A stretch of DNA of 64,000 bases from Antrihabitans spumae. GTDB taxonomy: Bacteria; Actinomycetota; Actinomycetes; Mycobacteriales; Mycobacteriaceae. The stretch lies in NCBI RefSeq assembly GCF_043944905.1, contig NZ_JBIMSN010000012.1:1-64000 (forward strand). Reading direction: 5' to 3'. The position numbers were made by a program, and so were the translations under genes. The notes under the pieces are model-generated. The model saw nothing but the letters and a program-made list of their open reading frames with translations. It made no database searches and was not told the origin of the DNA. This document shows, in pieces, positions 25,395 through 34,648 of this stretch (the first letter of the stretch is position 1; every line of letters starts with the position of its first letter).

Positions 25395-27205
25395 ACCGCA
25401 ATCGTTCCGATGTTGTGTGGTGGTGGATCGCTCTCGCCTCTGGACTGGCTGGTGTCCTCACCTATCTGTGCTGGCGTGGCGGTAGTGCGATTGCCGGTCT
25501 CGATCAGGCCGTACCCGCCAACCCGGTGGTCGCCTTGTCCGGAGTCACCGACGGCGAGCTGATCTGGCCGATCCAGGCGACGGTATTGCTCGTGCTGGCC
25601 GCCGTCCTCGTTCTGGTCTGCGTCGGCCTGTTCTCGTCCCGGCTGATCCGACGAGGGTCCACCACACGCGTCGATCACCTCGCGAAGTCGATGGCACCGC
25701 CGCGACATCTCGCCGAAGTGCACGGCGCGAGCGCGAAACGCAAAGCCGAACGCCTGCGTCCCGGAATCGTCCTCGACAGGCCTGACACCTACGGGATTCC
25801 GATCGGCAAAACCGTCTGCGGAAACCATCTGATCGTGATGAGTTGGGAGGACGTTGGTCTCGCGTTCTCGGGCCCACGAACCGGAAAGACGCAGGCATTG
25901 GCTATTCCTGCTGTGTGTCATGCTCCTGGTGCGGTGATCGCGACGTCGAACAAGCGTGATCTGCACGACCACACGCGCGGGGTCCGCGAAGCGGTGGGGC
26001 GAGTGTGGATCTTCGATCTGCAAGGCATCGCGACCGACGGTGGTCCGCAGTGGTGGATCGACCTACTGCGCGGCATGTCGTCGCTCAAAGCGGCCCGCAA
26101 ACTCGCCGGCTACTTCGTTTCGGCGTCCAAAGAGGACGGGGCCCGCGTCGATGCCTACTTCGACGGCGGCGCTCAAGAACTCCTCGCGCTGCACATGTTC
26201 GCCGCCGCGGTCGGAGGCGGAGATCTTCTGCACACGCTCGGCTGGCTTTCCGACGACGACTCGGCCCTACCGGCGATGTTGCTTGAGGCGGCTGGTGAAG
26301 CCATGGCGGCGGAGAAGGTTCGCAGCGCCCAACGACTCAATCCGCGTCAGAAGGACGGCCTCTTCGACATGGCGCGCCGGTTCCTCAACGTCCTCAACGA
26401 TCCGGAGTACGCGAAAGCTGTTCTGCCGCAGCGCCGCAAGCAGTTCGATCAGGACAGTGGACTGGCCGCTGTCGCGTTGTCCCACGACTTGCCCGAGTTC
26501 GATGTCGACCGCTTCGCCAGCTCGACGGACACCCTGTATGCGATGTCGTTGGAAGGTCCCGATTCGGCGACCGCGTTGACGACGGCGCTGGTCGGTCGGC
26601 TGCTCGAGGCGGCGTTCGTGGTGGCGCGACGCAGCCCCGGTGGACGGCTGCCGACACCGATCGTGGCGGTGCTCGACGAGGCCGCCAACGTGTGCAAACT
26701 GTCGGATCTGCCCAAGCAGTACTCACACGCAGGATCTCAAGGGGTCGTGCTGTTGACGTTCCTTCAGTCGCCGGCCCAAGCCGGGGAAGTGTGGTCGGAG
26801 CAGAAGCTGGCCACGATGCGTCAGGCGGCGAACATGCATTACTACGGCGGCGGAGTCGACGACGACAGCTATCTGCAGTCGATTTCACATCAGATTGGGG
26901 AGCACGACGTTTCGCGGTGGTCGTCGAGTCATTCGAGCGGATCGACCGGTGGTGGTTCGCGGTCGCAGTCGTGGTCGCGGGAACCGATCGCACCGGTCTC
27001 GGTGCTGGCGGCGTTGCCGAAAGATCGTGCCATTGTGATGACGTCGGGCAATCCGCCTGTGCTGGTGCGTAAATCGTTCTGGAGCGAGGGCCGTTTCGCC
27101 GAGCAGATCCGCGCCTCGCTGGCCACATACGAACCGAAAAAGGGTGCCCTTGCCTTGAGCGGACTCGACCTCGACCCATCGACCGAGCAGGAGCTCGCGT
27201 CATGA
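25391..27205 (+). CDS. VirD4/TraG-type coupling protein
   Basis: A 604-residue protein. Two membrane helices in the first 90 residues (WWWIALASGLAGVLTYLCW and ATVLLVLAAVLVLVCVGLFS) are followed by a FtsK/VirD4 ATPase: Walker A GPRTGKTQALAIP near residue 160, Walker B PIVAVLDEAANVC near residue 425, and motif LTFLQSPAQAGEVW. The C-terminus carries Gly/Ser-rich stretches. It brings the transferred DNA-protein complex to the channel. GTG start coupled to the previous gene (GTGA). Confidence 0.92.
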   Translation: MNRNRSDVVWWWIALASGLAGVLTYLCWRGGSAIAGLDQAVPANPVVALSGVTDGELIWPIQATVLLVLAAVLVLVCVGLFSSRLIRRGSTTRVDHLAKSMAPPRHLAEVHGASAKRKAERLRPGIVLDRPDTYGIPIGKTVCGNHLIVMSWEDVGLAFSGPRTGKTQALAIPAVCHAPGAVIATSNKRDLHDHTRGVREAVGRVWIFDLQGIATDGGPQWWIDLLRGMSSLKAARKLAGYFVSASKEDGARVDAYFDGGAQELLALHMFAAAVGGGDLLHTLGWLSDDDSALPAMLLEAAGEAMAAEKVRSAQRLNPRQKDGLFDMARRFLNVLNDPEYAKAVLPQRRKQFDQDSGLAAVALSHDLPEFDVDRFASSTDTLYAMSLEGPDSATALTTALVGRLLEAAFVVARRSPGGRLPTPIVAVLDEAANVCKLSDLPKQYSHAGSQGVVLLTFLQSPAQAGEVWSEQKLATMRQAANMHYYGGGVDDDSYLQSISHQIGEHDVSRWSSSHSSGSTGGGSRSQSWSREPIAPVSVLAALPKDRAIVMTSGNPPVLVRKSFWSEGRFAEQIRASLATYEPKKGALALSGLDLDPSTEQELAS

Positions 27206-27774
27206 CCGACGACTACGGCGACGAACCCGACTACTACACGTCGACACCATCATCCCCGCAAGGCAAAGCCGGACGTAGACGTACTGCGAAGCCGAAACCC
27301 ACATCGGGCGCAGCATCGGAGAAGGTCGAGAAGGAACCCGAACCCGATGTGTTCGCCGACGTCGGCGAATTCGTCGAACACTGGCTGGCACCGGTGCTGG
27401 CCGGGAAGCTGCTCGGCGGTGGCCGGGGTCGCACCTGGTGCCGACAGTGGTGGCGGCACCGGGAGGTCAGCGTCCGACTGCACGCACTGTGGCGCGGGTG
27501 GGAAGGGGCGCGGCGCAGCGAGGAACCGCTGGCGATGAGTTCCTGGTGGGTCCAGCACACCGACCCGCATCTGCGCGCACTCTGCGATGGCGAGGCCGGA
27601 CCGATGTGGCGCTGCACCCCGGAGGCTCACGTCGACATACCTGCTTATCCGACGATCCCCGTACCTGCCGGGTGGTTCGACGCCGACCGCAACGACGAAC
27701 AGCCGCCCGCAGACGGTGGTCGCGGACCAGATTTCCGGACCATCAGGGCCCGTACCACAGGAGATGCAGCATGA
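27202..27774 (+). CDS. DUF4913-type protein
   Basis: A 190-residue protein. A disordered Pro/Lys-rich N-terminus leads into a domain rich in Trp (RTWCRQWWRHREVSVRLHAL, MSSWWVQHTDPHLRAL) that matches the DUF4913 pattern of actinobacterial mobile elements, from memory. The molecular function is unknown. Its start overlaps the coupling-protein stop. A 14-codon ORF (27771-27815) overlaps its own stop by ATGA and is the last open frame before the hairpin. Confidence 0.68.
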   Translation: MTDDYGDEPDYYTSTPSSPQGKAGRRRTAKPKPTSGAASEKVEKEPEPDVFADVGEFVEHWLAPVLAGKLLGGGRGRTWCRQWWRHREVSVRLHALWRGWEGARRSEEPLAMSSWWVQHTDPHLRALCDGEAGPMWRCTPEAHVDIPAYPTIPVPAGWFDADRNDEQPPADGGRGPDFRTIRARTTGDAA

Positions 27775-27868
27775 GCGGCGGCTGCGTTACCGGCGTCGAT
27801 CCGCCGATCCGATAGCCCTTTCGCACTGTCGTCACGCTCGAACGTCATCACATTCACCCTTTCCCAGA

Positions 27869-27897
27869 CCCTGGCGGGTGGTCTAGACCCGCCAGGG
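27869..27897. terminator. Perfect 10-bp hairpin before the giant gene
   Basis: CCCTGGCGGG and CCCGCCAGGG form a perfect stem around a 9-nt loop that itself contains most of the palindrome GGTCTAGACC (27880-27889). There is no T run. It lies in the largest non-coding gap of the operon (27816-27998). It may be a terminator or attenuator separating the transfer genes from the giant gene, or a structural DNA element. Confidence 0.55.
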
Positions 27898-27998
27898 CAG
27901 GGCAGCCAGAGAACGGAGCTCCGGCCAATGAGTCACCATAATCACCACGAACGCAGGCACACCCGTCGCAGGGTATGTCTGCAGAGGAGCTCCCTGGT

Positions 27999-30900
27999 AT
28001 GCCCCGCAAACAGCGCCGCGCCGCCACCGACACGCAACTGGATCTTTTCGCCACCGAGGAAGGTACCGCCGCCGATGACCGAGACCCCACCCGAGAATCT
28101 TCGCCAACTGGTCGAGCAGACGTGGCGGACCCATATCGGGCTGCCGGAGGACTGGTCGCAGACGCAGAAGGCGAACTTCGTCGCCGACGAGGCGCTGCGG
28201 ATCAGCGACCTGATCGAGACGCAGATGCAGGGCCAGGGTCCGCTGGTGCGCCAATGGTGGGACGAGCACGGCGAAGCACCGGACTACCTGACGACGGTGA
28301 CGTTGATCGAGACAGCTCGCCGCTCGATCACCGAAGCGGTGCTGGCGCAGGAACTTTACGAGCAGATCCCGCACTCGGAGCAGGACTTTCCGGAACCGGT
28401 GAGCGTGGAGGAGTTTCAGGAGCGGGAAGCGCTGCAGGAACAGGTGCGGCTCCAGGACGCGGCGGGGGACCGGGATCGGTGGATCGATCCGCTTCGTCGA
28501 CGGGATCCGAGTTCGGAGGCGAGCGAGTTGTCGCGCCAGCTGTGGCCGGATCGCTCGGCGCTGTTCCGGGTGACGGGGGCCTTTTTGCTGCAAGCCCGGA
28601 CCGAGGACGGCGAGCCGGTGCCGACTGGGCCGAGCGACCCGCTGGCAGCATCGTTCACCAACCAAGTCAGCCAAGCCTTGGTGGCGGCGGGCAGACCGCT
28701 CGACGGCCCCGGAAGACTCGTCGACCCGTAGCCGAGGGCCAGGGCGATCTGTTCGCTCTCGACGTCGACGGTGCCGCGCCGCTGGATCCGGCGGTCACCG
28801 ATCCGGGCGGGACACCACTGCCGCCACCACCGGCGGAGGTGACAGCGGCGTTCGAGATGTCATCGCAGCACGCCGAAATGGGTACTGCGGCCGACGACGT
28901 AGAGCAGCTGCCAGTCGCGTCCATCTCGATCGACGCGACACTGACACATACTCCCGACCGCGGTGCGCCGCTCGTCGACGAGCACCAGGCCGTCGAGACA
29001 CCAGTCGCCGAACAGCCGGTGTACGTGGCACCCGTCGATTTCCGACCCGGCACCGAGGTCCTGCCTCCGTCAGGGGAAAAGGCCCGTGCTGCGGCCAACA
29101 TCGCCGCGATCCGGATCGTGCGTCGCATCGAAGCCGAGGACCGCTACGCCACCGCGGAGGAGCAGTCGGTGCTCGGCCGCTGGTCCGGGTGGGGTGCCGC
29201 TGCCGGGATCTTCGACCTCCGCAAACCGGAATGGGCCACCGAGCGTGAGCAGCTGCGTGAGCTGCTCGACGACAGGCAGTGGTCGCAAGCTCAACGCAAC
29301 ACTCTCAACGCGCACTACACCGATCCCGCTATCGCACGCGCGATGTGGCGGGCGATGGAACAGGCCGGATTCGGCGGCGGCCGCGTCCTCGAACCCGGCT
29401 GCGGATCGGGCACGTTCCTCGCGCACGCGCCGAGCAGTGCGCAGATGGTCGGGGTCGAGCTCGACTCCACCACCGCGTCCATCGCCGCGGCGTTGCATCC
29501 GTCGGCGCAGATCCGCAACGAGGGGTTCGAACTGACCCACGTTCCGGAGGCCTCGTTCACCGCAGCGATCGGCAATGTCCCGTTCGGTGACTTCCGGCTG
29601 CACGATCCGGTGCACAATCCGTCGCGGCTCTCGATTCACAACCACTTCATCAACAAAGCTCTCGCGGTCACTGCACCCGGCGGCTACGTCACGGTCCTGA
29701 CCTCGCGCTACACCATGGACGCTGTCAACGCACGAGCACGCACAGAGATCGCCGACAAAGCCGACCTGCTCGGTGCGATCCGGTTGCCCGAAGGTGCGTT
29801 CTCCCGGGTCGCCGGCACGTCGGTGGTCACCGACATCCTCGTCTTGCGTCGCCGCGAAGACGGCCAGGAGATGACCGCCCGGACGAAGCAGTTCTTGGGG
29901 TTGACCTATTCGACGGTCTATCGGGACGGCCGTCAGCTCGGGCTGCAGGCCAACTCCTACTACGCCGACCATCCGCACCACGTGCTCGGCACGATGGAAC
30001 TCGGACGTGGCCAATACGCCGCCGAGCAGCTGGTCGTGCGGGGGGAGAGCGGTGCCGCCCTCGCCACCCAGGTCGTGGAGGCGTTGTCCGGCATCGTCGA
30101 GCAGGCACGGGGAGCCGGGCTGGCGTTAACGGCGAGCTGGGCGAACACGATGGGACCGACCCGTGCGGACTTCGAACGCGGACTCACCCGCGCCCGCGAA
30201 CGGGGTCAGGCCGGCACCACCATCGGCACCTTGTCCTGCGACCCGCAAGCCGCCGAGATCCGGACCTGGACCGGCATGGAATGGGCACCGGTCAAGACGC
30301 GGGGAGCCAAACAGACCGCCGAGTGGGGTGCGCTGCTGGATCTGCGCGACATTGCGGTCGCGTTGATCGACACCCAGCGCGAGGATCAACCGGCGGCCGA
30401 ACGGGCCGCATTGCGCGTCGAGCTGAATCAGCGCTACGACGCCTACGTGTCGCGATACGGGCTGATCAACCGGTTCACCTGGTCGAAGGTCGCCGATCTG
30501 ACCGATGCGCAGCACGACCGCGCCTTGGACACGCTGTTGGCGCAGTGGCGGGTATCGGAAGGCAGCAAAGCTGAGCCCTACGAAGGTCCGGTGCCGGAGC
30601 CGATCCTGGCGCAGTTGTCCGATCAGGCGTGGGTCAATCCGAAGTCGCCGCACAAACTGGCCTCGCACCTGGGTAAAACGCTGCGGGCCGATCCGTCGTT
30701 CGCTGCGGTGTTAGCGTTGGAAGAATTCGACGAAACGACGATGACGGCGACCAAAGCGGCGCTGTTTCATACCGATGTGCTCGGCGTGCGGCCCGGTCGC
30801 GAGAGTGCCGACACCCTCGCCGACGCGGTGGCGATCAGTCTGGATCAGACCGCCCGCGTCGACGTCGACCGGATCGCCGGTCTCCTCGGGACCAACGTCG

Positions 30901-33900
30901 AGCAGGTCGAGTCTCAGTTGCCCGACTCCGGCACCGCGTTCCGCGGTGTCGCCAATCCGAACGTGTGGGTTCCGGCCGCGCAGTACTTGTCGGGCAACGT
31001 CCGCAGGAAGTTGGCTGTCGCGCACGAGTTCGCGGCCGTCGACGAGCGCTACCGACCGAATGTGGATGCGTTGACGGCGGTGCTGCCACCGCCGATCCGC
31101 ACCGGTGTCGAAGTGCGACCGGGCACGGGCTGGATCCCGCATACCGACTACGTGCAGTTCATGCGCGACACATTCGCGATCCCGGGCGATGTGTCGGTCA
31201 CGATCGAGAAAGCGGCTGGTCAGTGGTCGATCCAAGCCGGGTACTACCCGGCCAGCGCCGAGCAGGACATGAAATGGGGGCTGGTTCCTAAGCCCTACCC
31301 GTCGGCGACGCGGTTCAACTTCGAGCACGCCGACGCCCAGGCCCGCGGCTGCTACGACGCCGGCGTTCGTAAAGGTGAGTACGGCTGGCGCGACGTGTTA
31401 ACCGATCTGCTCAACAGCAAGCCGATCGAGATCACCAAGTCCAAGCAGTACCGCGACGCGTCGGGCGGTGACGGTCTGCACGATGCGGCCACCCGTGCCG
31501 CTCAAGCCCGCGCACAGCGGCTGTCTCAGGAGTTCGGTCAGTGGGCACTGCACACCGATACCGACCGCACCGAACGGCTGCTGGACCGCTACAACGAGCT
31601 GTTCAACTCTGTCGTCGCCCCGTCCTACGACGGATCCGCTCGCGCCTTTCCAGGGTTGGGTTCGTCGTTCAAACCCTATGACTATCAACGCAATGCGGTC
31701 GCTCGCATCGTCAGCGAGCCGTCGGTGCTGCTCGACCATGTGGTCGGGGCCGGTAAGAGCGGCACCATGTTCATGGGCGCGATGGAACTCAAACGACTCG
31801 GACTGGCCGCCAAACCGTGGATCGTGGTGCCCAACCACATCGTCGACCAGGTGACCAGTGAGGCGTTGCGCTGGTATCCCGGTGCGAAGGTGCTTTCCGG
31901 TGCGGCCGCAACCGATGCCGATATGCGTCGGTTGTTCGTCGCGCAATCTGCCTCGCAGGACTGGGACATGGTGATCGTGCCGATGTCGGTGTTCGTCCGG
32001 GTCGGTGTCGCGCCGTCGACGAAAGCCGAGTTCATTCAGATCCAGCTCGACAAACTCAACGCCTTCGACGCCGAACATGACGACAGTGTCAAAGCGATCG
32101 AAAAGGCCAAGGCCACACTGGAGGCCAAACTCACCGAAGCCCTCGACGACGCCAAACGCGACACCGGACTGAATTTCGAATCCTCGGGGTGTGACTACTT
32201 GTTCATCGACGAGGCGCACAACTTCAAGAACCTCGTCCGCGCCTCCCACATCCAAGAACTCGCCTGCGCGGGCTCCGATCAAGCACTCGATCTGCAGATG
32301 AAGCTGACCCATCTGCGCGATCAACGCCGCGCCCAGGCGGTCGCCGCCGGGGTCGGTGACGACGAATACGTCGAACGGGTCGCTACCTTCGCCACCGGCA
32401 CACCGGTCGCGAACTCCCTCGCCGAATTGTGGGTGATGCAAACCTATTTGCGTCCGGATCTGCTCGCCGACGCCGAAGTCTCCGACCTCGACGAATGGGG
32501 TGCGGCGTTCACCGAGACAGTGGAACGGGTGGAGCTCAACAGTTCCGGTAGTCGGTTACGCCCGGTGACTCGTGTTGGTGAGTACACGAACGTGGGCGAT
32601 CTGGTCGCCATCAATAGTGTGTTCACCGACTTCGTCGGTCGCGAACGAGTCCCGGTTCCGTTGCCGGAAAAGAACACCGGCACAAACGAAGTCGCGGTTT
32701 TTACCCCGCCGCAGGAGGTGCTCGACTTCATCGCCGACCTGGGCTGGCGCGCCGACAATGGTGATCCGTCCCGACCCGACATCGACAACACCCTCGTCAT
32801 CGCCGATCACGGCCGCAAAGCGTCGCTGGATCCGCGGGCGGCGCATCTGCATCTGAGCGCGAAAGAGTTCCGCGTCGACGGCACCACCCGTGCCGCGGTC
32901 GTCTCGGAGAAGATGTTGGAGATCTGGAACGCGACGAAGGACAACCGGTACCGCGACAAGTTCGGTGAGATGTCCCCGACGCCGGGTGGGCTGCAGATCG
33001 GGTTCTGTGATCGCGGCACCCCGAAGCCGGGGGAGTGGTCGGTGTATCAGGAGATCAAGGATCGCCTTGTCGCCGGCGGCATGGATCCGCACTCGATCCG
33101 GTTCGTGCACGACTATCCGAAACCGTCGCAGAAGGCGCAGCTGTTCGCCGACTGCCGCAACGGACGCGTCTCGGTGCTGCTCGGATCGACCGAGAAAATG
33201 GGTACAGGAACGAATGTGCAGGGCCGGGCGGTGGCGTTGATACACATCGACGTGCCCTGGCGCCCAGCGGATCTGGAGCAACGCGAAGGTCGCATCATCC
33301 GCCAAGGCAACCAGAACGAGCAGGTGCGGGTGCTCAACATCGTCGCCGAACGCACCTACGACACGGTGATGTGGCAGACCGTGCACAAGAAAGCGCACTA
33401 CATCGAACAACTCCGCCGAGCCGATCGGTCGATGCGCCGGGTCCCGAACCTCGACGCCGACTCCGTCGCCGAGAACGCAGCGCTGACAAAAGCGCTGGCG
33501 ACTGGCGATCAACGGTATATGCGGCAGGTCGAACTCGACTCCCAAGTCCAGGACCTGCAAGCAGAAGCGGACGCGCATTTCGCCGAGCAACGCAGCATCG
33601 AACGCGACCGTGACCGGCTCCGGGTGCGGGTTCCATTGTCGGAGAGACGATTGCAGCTGCTGACTGCGGCTGTGCCGGCGTTGCAGGCATGGCGCGACCG
33701 GGACGGGTTCGACATGACGATCGGCGGCCGACGATTCAGCAAACGTTCCGAGGCGTCGGCGGCGTTGCAGATGTCGTTGCGTGAGGCGTGGGGAGCGTTG
33801 AAAGGCAAAGGTTTACACGAATCGCTGCCGGTCGCCGAGATCGCCGGACATACCGTCGAAGTGGTGCGGTCGATGACGTCGAGCGAACTCTTCGTCCGAT

Positions 33901-34571
33901 TCGAATCGCTGCCGATCGCCAACCGCGCGTTCGATCCAAACGAGCTGTACACGCCGATCACCGCTGCGACGTCGGAGCACGGGCGGGCGGCTCGGGCGTC
34001 GGGCATCATGACCCGCGTCGAGAACATGGTCGACGACGCCGGCGCGGAACTCGGCCGACTCGAGTACAACCTCACCGAGGACCGACGACGGCTGGCACTG
34101 CTGGAGAACACCACCATGAGCGACTTCCCGGACGCCGTGCGGTTGCAGGACCTCAGCACCGAGCTGCACGTGCTGCGGCGTGAGCTGCGCGATGCCGAGA
34201 ACAGTCCGGAAGCGTTGGCCCGCAACCTCGCTCGCACCCAACGACTGGAAGCGAAAGGACGCGAAGACGGGTGGAGCTTGCTGCTCAACCCGACACCAGC
34301 GCTGGTCGAAGACCTCGGCTTCGAAGATGCCGACGCGGTCCGGGAGGTGATGGCGGTCCGTGAGATCGAGGCGCAGCGTGACCTGCATATACAGGCGGTC
34401 GCCGAATCGATGACCGCGCCGATGCACAATTCCGCTGCGCAATTGATTGCGTTGACCACGCCGCCTGCATCGACACATCAGCGGCACACCACAACAGCGC
34501 ACCCACCGACAGATCCGAACGATGTCGGACCCACCAAGAACACTGCCTACGGCGCAGATCCGGACCTGTGA
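27999..34571 (+). CDS. Giant methylase-helicase of conjugative elements, with N-terminal clamp-binding motif
   Basis: Up to 2,190 residues. A SAM-binding motif (VLEPGCGSGTFLA) and a methylase-like AIGNVPFGDF lie near residues 465-530. A superfamily 2 helicase follows, with Walker A VVGAGKSGTMF, DEAH box FIDEAHNFKN, motif III FATGTPVANS and motifs V/VI (GTGTNVQGRAV, QREGRIIRQGNQ). A coiled-coil-rich C-terminus ends the chain. It resembles the N12-class methylase/SNF2 fusions of plasmids and phages, which may protect or process transferred DNA. The ATG at 27999 has GAGGAG 9 nt upstream and begins MPRKQRRAATDTQLDLFA, containing the beta-clamp consensus QL(S/D)LF. Codons 28-235 look non-coding in this frame because another gene occupies the region; a start at 28857 (1,904 residues) is the alternative. 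Confidence 0.82.
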   Translation: MPRKQRRAATDTQLDLFATEEGTAADDRDPTRESSPTGRADVADPYRAAGGLVADAEGELRRRRGAADQRPDRDADAGPGSAGAPMVGRARRSTGLPDDGDVDRDSSPLDHRSGAGAGTLRADPALGAGLSGTGERGGVSGAGSAAGTGAAPGRGGGPGSVDRSASSTGSEFGGERVVAPAVAGSLGAVPGDGGLFAASPDRGRRAGADWAERPAGSIVHQPSQPSLGGGGQTARRPRKTRRPVAEGQGDLFALDVDGAAPLDPAVTDPGGTPLPPPPAEVTAAFEMSSQHAEMGTAADDVEQLPVASISIDATLTHTPDRGAPLVDEHQAVETPVAEQPVYVAPVDFRPGTEVLPPSGEKARAAANIAAIRIVRRIEAEDRYATAEEQSVLGRWSGWGAAAGIFDLRKPEWATEREQLRELLDDRQWSQAQRNTLNAHYTDPAIARAMWRAMEQAGFGGGRVLEPGCGSGTFLAHAPSSAQMVGVELDSTTASIAAALHPSAQIRNEGFELTHVPEASFTAAIGNVPFGDFRLHDPVHNPSRLSIHNHFINKALAVTAPGGYVTVLTSRYTMDAVNARARTEIADKADLLGAIRLPEGAFSRVAGTSVVTDILVLRRREDGQEMTARTKQFLGLTYSTVYRDGRQLGLQANSYYADHPHHVLGTMELGRGQYAAEQLVVRGESGAALATQVVEALSGIVEQARGAGLALTASWANTMGPTRADFERGLTRARERGQAGTTIGTLSCDPQAAEIRTWTGMEWAPVKTRGAKQTAEWGALLDLRDIAVALIDTQREDQPAAERAALRVELNQRYDAYVSRYGLINRFTWSKVADLTDAQHDRALDTLLAQWRVSEGSKAEPYEGPVPEPILAQLSDQAWVNPKSPHKLASHLGKTLRADPSFAAVLALEEFDETTMTATKAALFHTDVLGVRPGRESADTLADAVAISLDQTARVDVDRIAGLLGTNVEQVESQLPDSGTAFRGVANPNVWVPAAQYLSGNVRRKLAVAHEFAAVDERYRPNVDALTAVLPPPIRTGVEVRPGTGWIPHTDYVQFMRDTFAIPGDVSVTIEKAAGQWSIQAGYYPASAEQDMKWGLVPKPYPSATRFNFEHADAQARGCYDAGVRKGEYGWRDVLTDLLNSKPIEITKSKQYRDASGGDGLHDAATRAAQARAQRLSQEFGQWALHTDTDRTERLLDRYNELFNSVVAPSYDGSARAFPGLGSSFKPYDYQRNAVARIVSEPSVLLDHVVGAGKSGTMFMGAMELKRLGLAAKPWIVVPNHIVDQVTSEALRWYPGAKVLSGAAATDADMRRLFVAQSASQDWDMVIVPMSVFVRVGVAPSTKAEFIQIQLDKLNAFDAEHDDSVKAIEKAKATLEAKLTEALDDAKRDTGLNFESSGCDYLFIDEAHNFKNLVRASHIQELACAGSDQALDLQMKLTHLRDQRRAQAVAAGVGDDEYVERVATFATGTPVANSLAELWVMQTYLRPDLLADAEVSDLDEWGAAFTETVERVELNSSGSRLRPVTRVGEYTNVGDLVAINSVFTDFVGRERVPVPLPEKNTGTNEVAVFTPPQEVLDFIADLGWRADNGDPSRPDIDNTLVIADHGRKASLDPRAAHLHLSAKEFRVDGTTRAAVVSEKMLEIWNATKDNRYRDKFGEMSPTPGGLQIGFCDRGTPKPGEWSVYQEIKDRLVAGGMDPHSIRFVHDYPKPSQKAQLFADCRNGRVSVLLGSTEKMGTGTNVQGRAVALIHIDVPWRPADLEQREGRIIRQGNQNEQVRVLNIVAERTYDTVMWQTVHKKAHYIEQLRRADRSMRRVPNLDADSVAENAALTKALATGDQRYMRQVELDSQVQDLQAEADAHFAEQRSIERDRDRLRVRVPLSERRLQLLTAAVPALQAWRDRDGFDMTIGGRRFSKRSEASAALQMSLREAWGALKGKGLHESLPVAEIAGHTVEVVRSMTSSELFVRFESLPIANRAFDPNELYTPITAATSEHGRAARASGIMTRVENMVDDAGAELGRLEYNLTEDRRRLALLENTTMSDFPDAVRLQDLSTELHVLRRELRDAENSPEALARNLARTQRLEAKGREDGWSLLLNPTPALVEDLGFEDADAVREVMAVREIEAQRDLHIQAVAESMTAPMHNSAAQLIALTTPPASTHQRHTTTAHPPTDPNDVGPTKNTAYGADPDL
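28075..28731 (+). CDS. Hypothetical protein embedded in the 5' part of the giant gene
   Basis: A 218-residue product in a different frame from the giant gene, with normal protein composition (LRQLVEQTWRTHIGLPEDWS, ISDLIETQMQGQGPLVRQWW, LYEQIPHSEQDFPEPVSVEE). The giant-gene frame over the same stretch is Arg/Gly/Asp/Ala-rich and looks like a shadow. I recognise no family. Its ATG lies 76 nt after the start of the giant gene, and its TAG falls just inside the second PRK-x-RR copy. No membrane helix or signal peptide. Confidence 0.68.
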   Translation: MTETPPENLRQLVEQTWRTHIGLPEDWSQTQKANFVADEALRISDLIETQMQGQGPLVRQWWDEHGEAPDYLTTVTLIETARRSITEAVLAQELYEQIPHSEQDFPEPVSVEEFQEREALQEQVRLQDAAGDRDRWIDPLRRRDPSSEASELSRQLWPDRSALFRVTGAFLLQARTEDGEPVPTGPSDPLAASFTNQVSQALVAAGRPLDGPGRLVDP

Positions 34572-34648
34572 CATCACGACATCAGACCGTCGGAAATGCC
34601 CATGCAACGCTCATCTCGACCACAAATTCTTCTAGGGGGAGGAACCAC

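Noticed and set aside
27771..27815. 14-codon ORF after the DUF4913 gene as a sixth bridging micro-ORF
   Set aside because: It overlaps the upstream stop but does not reach the next gene, so it does not bridge a gap like the other five.
27975..27998. ATG at 27975 as start of the giant gene
   Set aside because: The ATG at 27999 has a better placed GAGGAG and begins directly with the basic PRKQRR segment; the upstream ATG lacks a ribosome binding site at normal distance.
31398..32441. Long minus-strand frame (347 codons) inside the giant gene
   Set aside because: Antisense to the helicase motifs, no recognisable domain, no start signal; a GC-driven shadow.
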